A DNA stretch of 24,291 nucleotides from positions 1 to 24,291 of the forward strand of contig JBEKCS010000057.1 in NCBI GenBank assembly GCA_050014755.1, in the 5' to 3' direction. The notes beneath the pieces were generated by a model, which saw only the letters and a program-made list of their open reading frames with translations, had not been told where the DNA came from and searched no databases. A program made the translations under genes and the position numbers. Every line of letters begins with the position of its first letter. Positions within the stretch are counted from its first letter, which is position 1. Below, in pieces: positions 15,895-22,459 of this stretch. Origin of the DNA: Bog-756 sp050014755 (GTDB lineage: Bacteria > Actinomycetota > Acidimicrobiia > Acidimicrobiales > RAAP-2).

Positions 15895-18045
15895 TCATCC
15901 CACCCATCGGCCCGGCGGTCGGACGCGCACCGGTGTCCCGTTCACAACCACCGTCACGGGGGAGTCACAGCCCACGTGGACGGCGTCGTGCCGGCAGGTC
16001 AGGCGGAGTCTCCTCCCCCGCCAGCTGACTCGGATCCGGAGCTCCCCCCAGTCGGCGGGAAGGCTCGGTGCGATCGACAGGTATCGGTCCCCGGGACCGG
16101 ACGCGGACAGGCCGGCGAACCCGTGGGCGACCGCCTGCCACATCCCCCCGAGGTTGGCCAGATGGAGACCGCTGACCGTGTTGTCGTGCAGGGCGTCGAA
16201 GTCGACCGACATGGCCATCCGGAACAGCGCCAGCGCCTCGTCCGGTCGTCCGGCCCTGGCCAGCAGGGTGGCGTGGACCGCAGGGGAGAGCGAACTGCCG
16301 TGGACGGTGCGCGGCAGGTAGTAGTCGAGGTTCGGGTCGAGCGATCCCTCCGCCACACCGTCGGGGACGAGGAAGTGGGCCATCAGTACATCGGCCTGTT
16401 TGATGACCTGGGTCTTGTCCAGATCCAGGTGACTGAGGGTGGCCTCGACCAGTTCCTGGGTCGTCCCTTCGGCGTTGGCCAGCACCGGCTCCAGGTCGTC
16501 GAATCCGGTGAACTGCTGGTATACGCCGGTCTCGGGACGGTAGTTGTCCACCAGGCTGTAGGCCGCCCGACGCCAGTCGGCGGCCTCCTCGACGTCCCCT
16601 CCGGTCCGATCGACCAGCTCCGCCGCGCGGCAGAGGTTCCAACGGGCCATGAGGTTGGTGAACGCGTCGTCGTCCACGTTCTCGTGGTACTCGTCGGGGC
16701 CGATCACCTCGTCGATGTGGCCCCTACCCTGCGCGTCCGTCCGGATGCGGGTCGACCAGTAGCGGGCGGTGTCCACCAGGAGGGGTCGACCCGGGCCCTC
16801 CAGGAACGCCCACCCACCGTGCCAGGTCGCGTATCTCCATGCCGCCCAGGCGACGATGGCGGTGATGTGCACCTCACGCTCGCCGGTGGCGATGGCGACG
16901 GTCCGGCCCCGGGGGTCGACGCCGGACTGCGGGGTCACGTCCTCACCGCTGTGCGCCGACTCCCACGGGAACCGGGCGCCGGAACGTCCCTCGGACGCAG
17001 CCCGCCGGCGAGCCGGCTCCAGGCGCCGGATGCGGTACTCGAGTGCGGCCCGGGCCGCCGGGGCGTCGACGGCGGCCAGCACGGGAAGGACGAACGCCTC
17101 GGTGTCCCAGAAGACGTGCCCGGCGTAGCCGGGACCGGTGAGCCCCCGGGCCCCGATGGCCACCTCACCCCGGCGACGCCCGGCGCTGGTCAGTTGGAAC
17201 AACGCGGCTCGCAGCGAGCGGGTCGCCCCGACATCGCCGAGCACCTCGACGTCGGCGACATCCCACCGTTCGGCCCAGTAGGCCCGCTCCCGACCCAACA
17301 GTCGGGCTGCGCCGAACCCCTCCGACTCCCGGAGCCCGTTGACCGCTGCGCCGGTCTTCGGGAGCCGATCCGAGGAGGCGACGTAGCTGGCGAGCCGCTC
17401 GACGGTCACCAGCTCCCCGGGACCCCCGGCGGACGGCCGGACGGTGGTGGAGATGGCCATGGCCACCCCTCCCCCGAACGGCGACCCCCGGCGGACGGTG
17501 ACCTCCTCCCCCGGGTCAGCGGCCGGGTCCGCGGCCACCAGCGATCGGTTGACGTCCGCCACCAGGACCGCGGTTCCGGGACGGTCGTGACAGGCGAAAC
17601 GGACACTGTGCAGCACGGTGTCCCCGTCGTCCACCTCCCTGGTCAGGACGCCACCGCGGAGGTCGAGCATCCGTCGTCCCAACGGGATCCCCTGCGCCAG
17701 GGGAAGGGCCAGCCACGACGGGACGGTCATCAGGCGCTCGCCGACGACGGGCGCAGGCTCGAACAGACCGGTCACCAGGACCGCCGGGATGTCCGGATCG
17801 GCCTCCTCCTCCCGCACAGCGCGCGTCCCGATCGTCCCATCGGCCAGGCAGAACTCGCCTTCCGCGGCCGGCGCCGCCGCCTCCCCCGGCTCGGCCACCA
17901 GGCACCAGGCAGGGTCGAAGGGCAGCGCGTCGCCCAGGCCGCCGGGGAGCGACCCCTCGGCCGAGGGTTCCGGACGCACTCCTCCCTGCTCGTGCCGGCC
18001 CGACTCGTCGCGCACGGTCGGCGATGGCCCGGACCGGCCCGTCAC
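15895..18045 (-). CDS. Glycoside hydrolase family 65 phosphorylase/hydrolase (Rv3401-like)
   Basis: A 716-residue GH65 enzyme, likely acting on an alpha-linked glucose disaccharide such as trehalose, maltose or kojibiose. The catalytic acid is E452 in IGPDEYHENVDDDAFTN. KQADVLM and HGSSLSP (H582) match the sugar- and phosphate-binding segments of family phosphorylases. GHVFWDTEAFVLPVL and RFPWESA are further signatures. An N-terminal beta-sandwich spans about residues 30-270, the (alpha/alpha)6 barrel follows, and a small C-terminal beta domain ends VVVNGTPVRVRPPGRWVG. Start GTG 18045 overlaps the PNPOx stop as GTGA, and the HAD mutase follows immediately: a three-gene coupled operon. Phosphorolysis giving beta-glucose-1-phosphate is inferred from the mutase partner. 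Linkage specificity cannot be read from sequence. Confidence 0.9.
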   Translation of the reverse strand: MTGRSGPSPTVRDESGRHEQGGVRPEPSAEGSLPGGLGDALPFDPAWCLVAEPGEAAAPAAEGEFCLADGTIGTRAVREEEADPDIPAVLVTGLFEPAPVVGERLMTVPSWLALPLAQGIPLGRRMLDLRGGVLTREVDDGDTVLHSVRFACHDRPGTAVLVADVNRSLVAADPAADPGEEVTVRRGSPFGGGVAMAISTTVRPSAGGPGELVTVERLASYVASSDRLPKTGAAVNGLRESEGFGAARLLGRERAYWAERWDVADVEVLGDVGATRSLRAALFQLTSAGRRRGEVAIGARGLTGPGYAGHVFWDTEAFVLPVLAAVDAPAARAALEYRIRRLEPARRRAASEGRSGARFPWESAHSGEDVTPQSGVDPRGRTVAIATGEREVHITAIVAWAAWRYATWHGGWAFLEGPGRPLLVDTARYWSTRIRTDAQGRGHIDEVIGPDEYHENVDDDAFTNLMARWNLCRAAELVDRTGGDVEEAADWRRAAYSLVDNYRPETGVYQQFTGFDDLEPVLANAEGTTQELVEATLSHLDLDKTQVIKQADVLMAHFLVPDGVAEGSLDPNLDYYLPRTVHGSSLSPAVHATLLARAGRPDEALALFRMAMSVDFDALHDNTVSGLHLANLGGMWQAVAHGFAGLSASGPGDRYLSIAPSLPADWGELRIRVSWRGRRLRLTCRHDAVHVGCDSPVTVVVNGTPVRVRPPGRWVG

Positions 18046-18509
18046 GGTTCGCTGACGACAGTGGGCGCCGACGTCCGCAGGCGGCGGCCGGTGACCAGAT
18101 CGGCACGCACCTGTACGAGCCGGCTCCCCGGCTCCGCGACCCGCGGCTCAGGGAGCTGCACGTCGGTCGTCGACGGGTCCAATTCGGTGGCAGGGCCCCG
18201 CAGCAGCACGCTCCATCGGCCCTCCACCCCCTCGCTGTGCCATTCCATCCCGTCGGAGGTGTTGTCCACCTGGAACCCCACCAGTCTGCCGTTGACCCGG
18301 TGGAACAGCCCCTCGCCCATCCGGAGCACCACGCCGGAATCATTGACGGTGTAGTCCAGGGGAAGCACCAGCGGAGCCTCCTCGGTCGGCACTCCGATAT
18401 GGCCATGGCTGCGGCGTTTGGCGCCGAGCGCCAGCAGGCGTCGGCACTCCGGTAGGGCCAGCACTTCGGAACCTCGGTCGTCGATCCACATGCAGGCATT
18501 GTCGGGCAT
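18042..18509 (-). CDS. Pyridoxamine 5'-phosphate oxidase-like flavin-binding protein
   Basis: A 155-residue protein of the split beta-barrel PNPOx-like fold (Pyridox_ox_2 type). It opens with SEVLALPECRRLLAL and HGHIGVP, then APLVLPLDYTVNDSGVVLRM, GEGLFHRVNGRLVGFQVDN and a WSVLLRGPATEL strand, the usual order for small F420/FMN/heme-binding members. The cofactor cannot be told from sequence. It heads the operon: its TGA overlaps the GH65 GTG. Two starts are possible, ATG 18509 and ATG 18491 (MWIDDRG). Neither has a strong Shine-Dalgarno, and leaderless translation from 18491 is conceivable. A DosR-like box lies at 18527-18541. The comparable mycobacterial protein Rv0080 is a DosR regulon member. 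Confidence 0.8.
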   Translation of the reverse strand: MPDNACMWIDDRGSEVLALPECRRLLALGAKRRSHGHIGVPTEEAPLVLPLDYTVNDSGVVLRMGEGLFHRVNGRLVGFQVDNTSDGMEWHSEGVEGRWSVLLRGPATELDPSTTDVQLPEPRVAEPGSRLVQVRADLVTGRRLRTSAPTVVSEP

Positions 18510-18526
18510 GTTCCGGCCGTACAACA

Positions 18527-18541
18527 GTGACTTTGGTCCTC
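18527..18541 (-). promoter_or_regulatory. DosR/DevR-like box upstream of the PNPOx-GH65-HAD operon
   Basis: The minus strand contains AGGACCAAAGTCAC, matching 11 of 14 positions of the DosR core and 12 of 14 of the plus-strand site before amtB. It ends 18 bp before ATG 18509 and 36 bp before ATG 18491. That is close for an activator site unless transcription begins near 18491. Confidence 0.4.
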
Positions 18542-18562
18542 TCTCCGCAGATCCCCGGTTCG

Positions 18563-18662
18563 GAGCCGTCCGGAGCAGCCTGGAGCCGTCCGGAGCAGGC
18601 CTGAGCCGTCCGGAGCAGCCTGGAGCCGTCCGGAGCAGCCCTGAGCCGTCCGGAGCAGCCCG
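18563..18662. repeat. Five 20-bp tandem repeats between PNPOx and the exporter
   Basis: Five head-to-tail copies start at 18563, 18583, 18603, 18623 and 18643. The constant core is GAGCCGTCCGGAGCA, with the final bases alternating. Copies 1+2 and 3+4 differ by one base in 40, which suggests a 40-bp duplication. Each core contains the palindrome TCCGGA. A 20-bp period is not a multiple of three, and the array lies before the exporter's ribosome binding site, so it is non-coding. It is placed in the divergent promoter region 18510-18708. Confidence 0.85.
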
Positions 18663-18694
18663 GACCCGCCATAGCATCGGACTGCAACGGGCCG

Positions 18695-18702
18695 AGGAGG
18701 TG
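18695..18702 (+). promoter_or_regulatory. Strong ribosome binding site fixing the exporter start
   Basis: AGGAGGTG lies 6 nt before ATG 18709. It rules out the longer open frame that runs back through the tandem repeats. A TAGCAT at 18672-18677, just past the repeats, is a possible -10 element with no clear -35. Confidence 0.8.
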
Positions 18703-18708
18703 GGAGAC

Positions 18709-20745
18709 ATGGACGACGCGCCGGCGGTGACCGCGCCAGGACCGGTCGCCCCCCTCGCCCACCGCCGGGTGCTCGTCGTCATCGGGGCGCTGATGCTGGG
18801 CATGTTCCTGGCCGCCCTCGACCAGACCGTGGTGTCCACCGCCCTTCCCACCATCGTGGGCGACCTGCACGGCGCCTCGCACCTGAGCTGGGTGGTGACC
18901 GCCTACCTGCTGGCCTCCACGGTGTCGACCCCCCTGTGGGGAAAGCTCGGCGACCTCTACGGCCGCAAGCTCTTCTTCCAGGCGGCGATCGTCATCTTCC
19001 TGATCGGCTCCGCACTGTCGGGGCTCAGCCACTCGATGCTGGAGCTCATCATGTTCCGGGCCGTCCAGGGACTCGGCGGCGGCGGGCTGATGATCGGGGC
19101 CATGACCATCGTGGGCGACGTGGTCTCCCCTCGCGAGCGGGGCCGCTACATGGGGCTGTTCATGGCCATGTTCGGCGTCACGTCGGTGATCGGCCCCCTC
19201 ATCGGCGGCGTCTTCGTCGATTACCTGTCGTGGCGGTGGATCTTCTACATCAACCTTCCCATCGGGGCCGTCGCCCTGGTGGTGACGTCTGTGGCCCTTC
19301 CGGAGGTGTCGGAGCGGGTGCACCGGGTGATCGACTACCTCGGCACCGCCCTGATCGCCCTGTCAGCCACGTCGCTCGTCCTGTTCACCAGCCTCGGGGG
19401 CACGTCCTTTCCGTGGAGCTCGCCCTTCGTCGTCGGTCTGGCCGTGGCCGGCGTGGTGTTCGCCGTCCTGTTCCTGGTGGCCGAGCGCCGCGCGGTCGAG
19501 CCGATCATCCCGATGTCGCTCTTCGCCAACCCGGTCTTCAACGCCGCCAGTGCCATCGGATTCGTGGTGGGCTTCGCCATGTTCGGGGCACTGACCTTCC
19601 TCCCCCTCTTCTTCCAGGACGTCCGGGGAGTCAGTGCGGTCCGGTCAGGGGTCGAGCTGTTCCCCCTCATGGGCGGGCTGCTGATCGCCTCCATCGGCTC
19701 GGGCGTCCTGGTGAGCCGATCGGGTCGGTACAAGGTGTTCCCGGTGGTGGGCACGGCACTCATGACCGCCGGCCTCTACCTGATGTCGCTGATCGGCGTG
19801 CACACCGGAGCGTGGGCGGCGGCGGCCTCCATGGCCGTGTTCGGCATCGGGCTCGGCCTCGTGCTCCAGGTGCTGACGGTGGCCGTCCAGAACGCCGTTC
19901 CCTACGAGGAGCTGGGGACGGCCACGTCCGGGGTGACCTTCTTCCGGTCGATCGGCGGCTCGTTCGGGACGGCTGCCTTCGGCGCCGTCTTCGCCAACCT
20001 GTTGGTCTCCAACGTGCTACGGGCGCTCCACCTGTCCGCCGCCCCGCCCGGCCTGAGTCTCAGCGCCGATGATCCCGCATCCATCCACCGGCTGCCGGCG
20101 CCGATCCAGGCCGCGGTGATCGACGGCATCTCCCACACGATCCAGACCATGTTCCTGATCGGCGTCCCCATCGCCTTCGTCGCGTTCCTCCTCAGTTGGA
20201 CGCTGCCCGAGGTCGCCCTCCGCAAGTCGATCCGCACCTCGGATCCCGCGGAACAGCTCGGCACTCCCGAGCCCCGGAACTCGCTCGGCGAGGTGCGACG
20301 CATGCTCGAGCGGGCGGTCAACCGGGAGAACCGTCGAGAGCTCTACGAGATGCTGGCCACCCGGGCGGGTCTCGACCTCGAGCCCCGGGCCTGCTGGCTC
20401 CTCTACCGGCTGGCCGACCGACCCGACGCCACGGTCGACGAGGTCGCGAGGCAACTGGACGTGGAGCCGGCCCACCTGCATGCGAGTGTCGACGCGTTGG
20501 TGTCGGCCGGAATGATCGTGCGGACCGAGGGTGAGACCGGGCCGCGTCTCGTGCTCACCGGCGCCGGACGTGACGGGATCGCACAGCTGACCGCGGCCCG
20601 TCGTGAGTCGCTGAGCGAGCTGCTCGAGGGGTGGGAGCCCGAGGAACATCCCGAGGTGGTCGAGCTGGTGCACAGGCTGGCCGAGGCGCTCCTGGCCGAC
20701 GACGACAAGCTGATGGCCGACGCCCGGGGCGCAGCCGTCGGCTAG
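18709..20745 (+). CDS. DHA2-family drug exporter fused to a MarR-like winged-helix domain
   Basis: A 678-residue protein. Residues 20-500 are a 14-helix major facilitator exporter of the EmrB/QacA (DHA2) type. LDQTVVSTALPTIVGDL in helix 1, motif A GKLGDLYGRKLFF, GGGLMIGAMTIVGDVVSPRE and a motif-C-like GPLIGGVFVDYLSWRWIFYI are visible. These normally export hydrophobic drugs or cations by proton antiport. Residues from about 504 on are cytosolic and read as a MarR domain: LEPRACWLLYRLADRPDATV, a helix-turn-helix in DEVARQLDVEPAHLHASVDALVSAG, a wing in MIVRTEGETGPRLVLTGAG, and a closing dimerisation-type helix ELLEGWEPEEHPEVVELVHR. Start fixed by AGGAGGTG. It is divergent from the PNPOx operon, 7 nt from the convergent desaturase. 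Whether the tail binds DNA, a ligand or another protein is unknown. Confidence 0.9.
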   Translation: MDDAPAVTAPGPVAPLAHRRVLVVIGALMLGMFLAALDQTVVSTALPTIVGDLHGASHLSWVVTAYLLASTVSTPLWGKLGDLYGRKLFFQAAIVIFLIGSALSGLSHSMLELIMFRAVQGLGGGGLMIGAMTIVGDVVSPRERGRYMGLFMAMFGVTSVIGPLIGGVFVDYLSWRWIFYINLPIGAVALVVTSVALPEVSERVHRVIDYLGTALIALSATSLVLFTSLGGTSFPWSSPFVVGLAVAGVVFAVLFLVAERRAVEPIIPMSLFANPVFNAASAIGFVVGFAMFGALTFLPLFFQDVRGVSAVRSGVELFPLMGGLLIASIGSGVLVSRSGRYKVFPVVGTALMTAGLYLMSLIGVHTGAWAAAASMAVFGIGLGLVLQVLTVAVQNAVPYEELGTATSGVTFFRSIGGSFGTAAFGAVFANLLVSNVLRALHLSAAPPGLSLSADDPASIHRLPAPIQAAVIDGISHTIQTMFLIGVPIAFVAFLLSWTLPEVALRKSIRTSDPAEQLGTPEPRNSLGEVRRMLERAVNRENRRELYEMLATRAGLDLEPRACWLLYRLADRPDATVDEVARQLDVEPAHLHASVDALVSAGMIVRTEGETGPRLVLTGAGRDGIAQLTAARRESLSELLEGWEPEEHPEVVELVHRLAEALLADDDKLMADARGAAVG

Positions 20746-20752
20746 CGCGTGC

Positions 20753-21790
20753 TCAGTCGGTAGTCACCGGGGTGCCGCTCCCGACCCGCCTCAGGTGGAG
20801 CACCACGTCGCGGTAGGCGTGCCATGGGCTCTGCTCGGCGTAGGGGATCATCCGCTCGTCACAGAACGAACGGACCAGCTTCCGCGCCCTGCGCAGATTG
20901 GCCCGCGGCATGGACGGGAACAGGTGGTGCTCGATCTGGCTGTCCAGCCCGCCGAAGAGGAATCCGGTGAAGACCGGACCCGTCAGGTTCCGGGAGGTCG
21001 AGACCTGTCGACGGAGGAACCCCAGGTCCTCGCTGCCGGTGACCGTCGGCATGCCCACGTGGTTGGTGATGAAGGTCACTCCCAGGTAGAAGCCGAAGAG
21101 CGACTGGCTGACCACGATGAACGCCACCGCGCGCAACGTCGACAGGAACAGGAACGGAGCGACGAAGAAGATCGCCGCGTGCACGACGAGGAGGGCGGCC
21201 TCGACCAGCGCTCCCCGATCGCGGCGGCTGGCGAGCGACCGCACGCTGGCCACATGGAGGTTGAGGGCCTCGAAGAAGAGCAGCGGCACCACGGTGAACT
21301 GCTGGGTGCGGGCGAACCGCCGCCCGAAGCGCCCGCGACCGTCGGCCTGCCCGGCAGTGAACACCAGCGCGCCGGCGGCGATGTCGGGGTCCTTCCCCTC
21401 GAAGTTGGTGTAGCCGTGGTGGCGGCTGTGCTTCGACATCCACCATCCGAAGCTGAATCCGCTCAGCAAGTTGGCCAGCATCAGGCCGAGGGCGTCGTTG
21501 CCCCGTCGATAGGCCCAGATCTGACGGTGCCCCGCGTCGTGGCCGATGAAGCCGACCTGGGCCAGGACGAACGCCAGGCCGACGGCGACGGTCAGGATCC
21601 ACCAGCTGTTCCCGATCAGCACCGCGGCGACCGCCAACAGGGCGAGGGCGCCGACCGTGGCCGGGATCTTGATCAGGTAGTAGCGGCCCCGGCGGCGGAA
21701 GAGTCCTCCGTCGCGGACCATCCTCGACAACTCGGCGAAGTCCTCTCGCGCGCTGGCCCCGGCGGGTGGAGCTTCGAATTCGGTTTCCAT
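20753..21790 (-). CDS. Membrane fatty acid desaturase
   Basis: A 345-residue integral-membrane di-iron desaturase acting on fatty acyl chains with O2 and reduced ferredoxin or a similar donor. The three histidine boxes are HDAGH (84-88), HSRHH (121-125) and QIEHH (285-289). Glutamine at the first position of the third box is typical of front-end and related acyl-lipid desaturases. Hydrophobic pairs surround PATVGALALLAVAAVLIG, WWILTVAVGLAFVLAQVGF and FFVAPFLFL. NHVGMP before the third box is also usual. ATG 21790 (METEFE) is chosen because GAGGAACC lies just upstream and residues before it are Pro/Ser/Arg-rich non-protein-like sequence; an ATG-type frame does extend to 21928. No fused cytochrome b5 and no reductase neighbour are seen. 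The regiospecificity is unknown. Confidence 0.9.
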   Translation of the reverse strand: METEFEAPPAGASAREDFAELSRMVRDGGLFRRRGRYYLIKIPATVGALALLAVAAVLIGNSWWILTVAVGLAFVLAQVGFIGHDAGHRQIWAYRRGNDALGLMLANLLSGFSFGWWMSKHSRHHGYTNFEGKDPDIAAGALVFTAGQADGRGRFGRRFARTQQFTVVPLLFFEALNLHVASVRSLASRRDRGALVEAALLVVHAAIFFVAPFLFLSTLRAVAFIVVSQSLFGFYLGVTFITNHVGMPTVTGSEDLGFLRRQVSTSRNLTGPVFTGFLFGGLDSQIEHHLFPSMPRANLRRARKLVRSFCDERMIPYAEQSPWHAYRDVVLHLRRVGSGTPVTTD

Positions 21791-21959
21791 GGTTCCTCGT
21801 GTCGTGCCGGCAGTCGGTGATGACCGCCAGGTAGGTCGTGCCTGGGACCCGTTCGGCGGTTGGGTAATTCGGCGCGGCCCCGGCGGCGACGGTGCCGACG
21901 GGCACCCGTGGACGGGCGCCGACGACAACAGGAGGGGTTGGTCCGTAGGTGGTGCGTGC

Positions 21960-22073
21960 TCAGCGAGCCAGCGGCTTGTGGCTGGTCTCCTTGTCCTTCT
22001 TGGCCTGACGCTTCTCCTTCAGCGTCTTGCCGGACTTCTTGGAGGTGTTCTTGCGGGGAGACTTGTCGGTCAT
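21960..22073 (-). CDS. Small Lys-rich conserved protein (37 aa)
   Basis: A 37-residue, very basic peptide, starting MTDKSPRKNTSKKSGKTLKE and ending DKETSHKPLAR. Twelve of the 37 residues are lysine. I recognise the SPRKxxSKKSGKxxKEKR pattern from small unannotated actinobacterial proteins; no function is known to me. ATG 22073 is preceded by AAGGGGG at a proper distance. The longer frame to 22202 lacks this and looks random. Nucleic-acid or ribosome binding is a guess from charge alone. It lies 169 nt upstream of the desaturase on the same strand, so co-transcription is possible. Confidence 0.75.
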   Translation of the reverse strand: MTDKSPRKNTSKKSGKTLKEKRQAKKDKETSHKPLAR

Positions 22074-22341
22074 GTCAGCCCCCTTCCCTGCAATCAGCGT
22101 ACTCGTCCTCCGAGTGCTCCTCCGGTCACGGGCGGACCACCGTGTCCTTCGGCCCGTCGAGGCGAGTCGCCGGCAGGTGCCCAAGGGGCGCGTCGAGGGC
22201 ATGGCCGGTGCACCGTTGTCGACCGTCCCGCACTCGATGGACGCCGCCGAGGGGACCGCCGACCTCGTCGGAGGCCCCCGGTGACGGAGCCGACCGCGGA
22301 TGTCCCAGGAGGACCTCGGTAAAGAGGTCTTCTGGATGTAC

Positions 22342-22375
22342 GCACAGTGTGTGGATACCGGGGGAAGTACTGTGC
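22342..22375. repeat. Inverted repeat GCACAGT...ACTGTGC
   Basis: A perfect 7-bp inverted repeat (22342-22348 and 22369-22375) with a 20-nt spacer that contains a single DnaA-box-like TGTGGATAC at 22350-22358. It is not followed by a T-run on either strand, so a factor-independent terminator is unlikely. It may be an operator or an RNA stem. Confidence 0.4.
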
Positions 22376-22385
22376 CCGTGGGTTA

Positions 22386-22429
22386 TCACCGGATCGTCAC
22401 CGGATCGTCACTGCGCCGTCACCGGGGAT
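22386..22429. repeat. Four 11-bp direct repeats, PhoP/GlnR-like operator
   Basis: Units start at 22386, 22397, 22408 and 22419: TCACCGGATCG twice, TCACTGCGCCG, then TCACCGGGGAT. This is a 7-bp element with 4-bp spacers, the arrangement of actinobacterial PhoP sites. Read one base earlier it is GTCAC with 6-bp gaps, as in GlnR a-sites. The array lies 31 nt beyond the amtB stop. Confidence 0.5.
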
Positions 22430-22459
22430 CCACGGCTTCACCGCCCAGGTCACGGCCGG

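Larger units (their letters stand above)
22074..22459. other. 386-bp intergenic region downstream of amtB
   Basis: No convincing gene. Open frames on both strands here are Pro/Arg/Gly-rich and lack ribosome binding sites. The segment 22320-22385 is noticeably less GC-rich than its surroundings and holds a 7-bp inverted repeat. An 11-bp repeat array follows at 22386-22429. A promoter for the minus-strand Lys-rich gene, or an unannotated small RNA, would fit. Confidence 0.5.

Noticed and set aside
18563..18662. CRISPR array
   Set aside because: Copies are contiguous 20-mers without unique spacers and there are no cas genes.
18418..18708. Longer start for the exporter, reading through the 20-bp repeats
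   Set aside because: AGGAGGTG at 18695-18702 sets ATG 18709; the repeat period is not a multiple of three and the upstream peptide is not protein-like.
22252..22266. GGGACCGCCGACCTC as a further DosR-like box
   Set aside because: Only about 10 of 15 positions agree with the stronger sites, and the second half-site is poor.
22350..22358. DnaA box and possible replication origin
   Set aside because: A single TGTGGATAC with one mismatch; no cluster of boxes, no dnaA or dnaN nearby.
22126..22389. Minus-strand 87-codon open frame in the amtB-desaturase spacer
   Set aside because: No ribosome binding site, Pro/Gly/Arg-rich, overlaps the repeat region and resembles nothing known.
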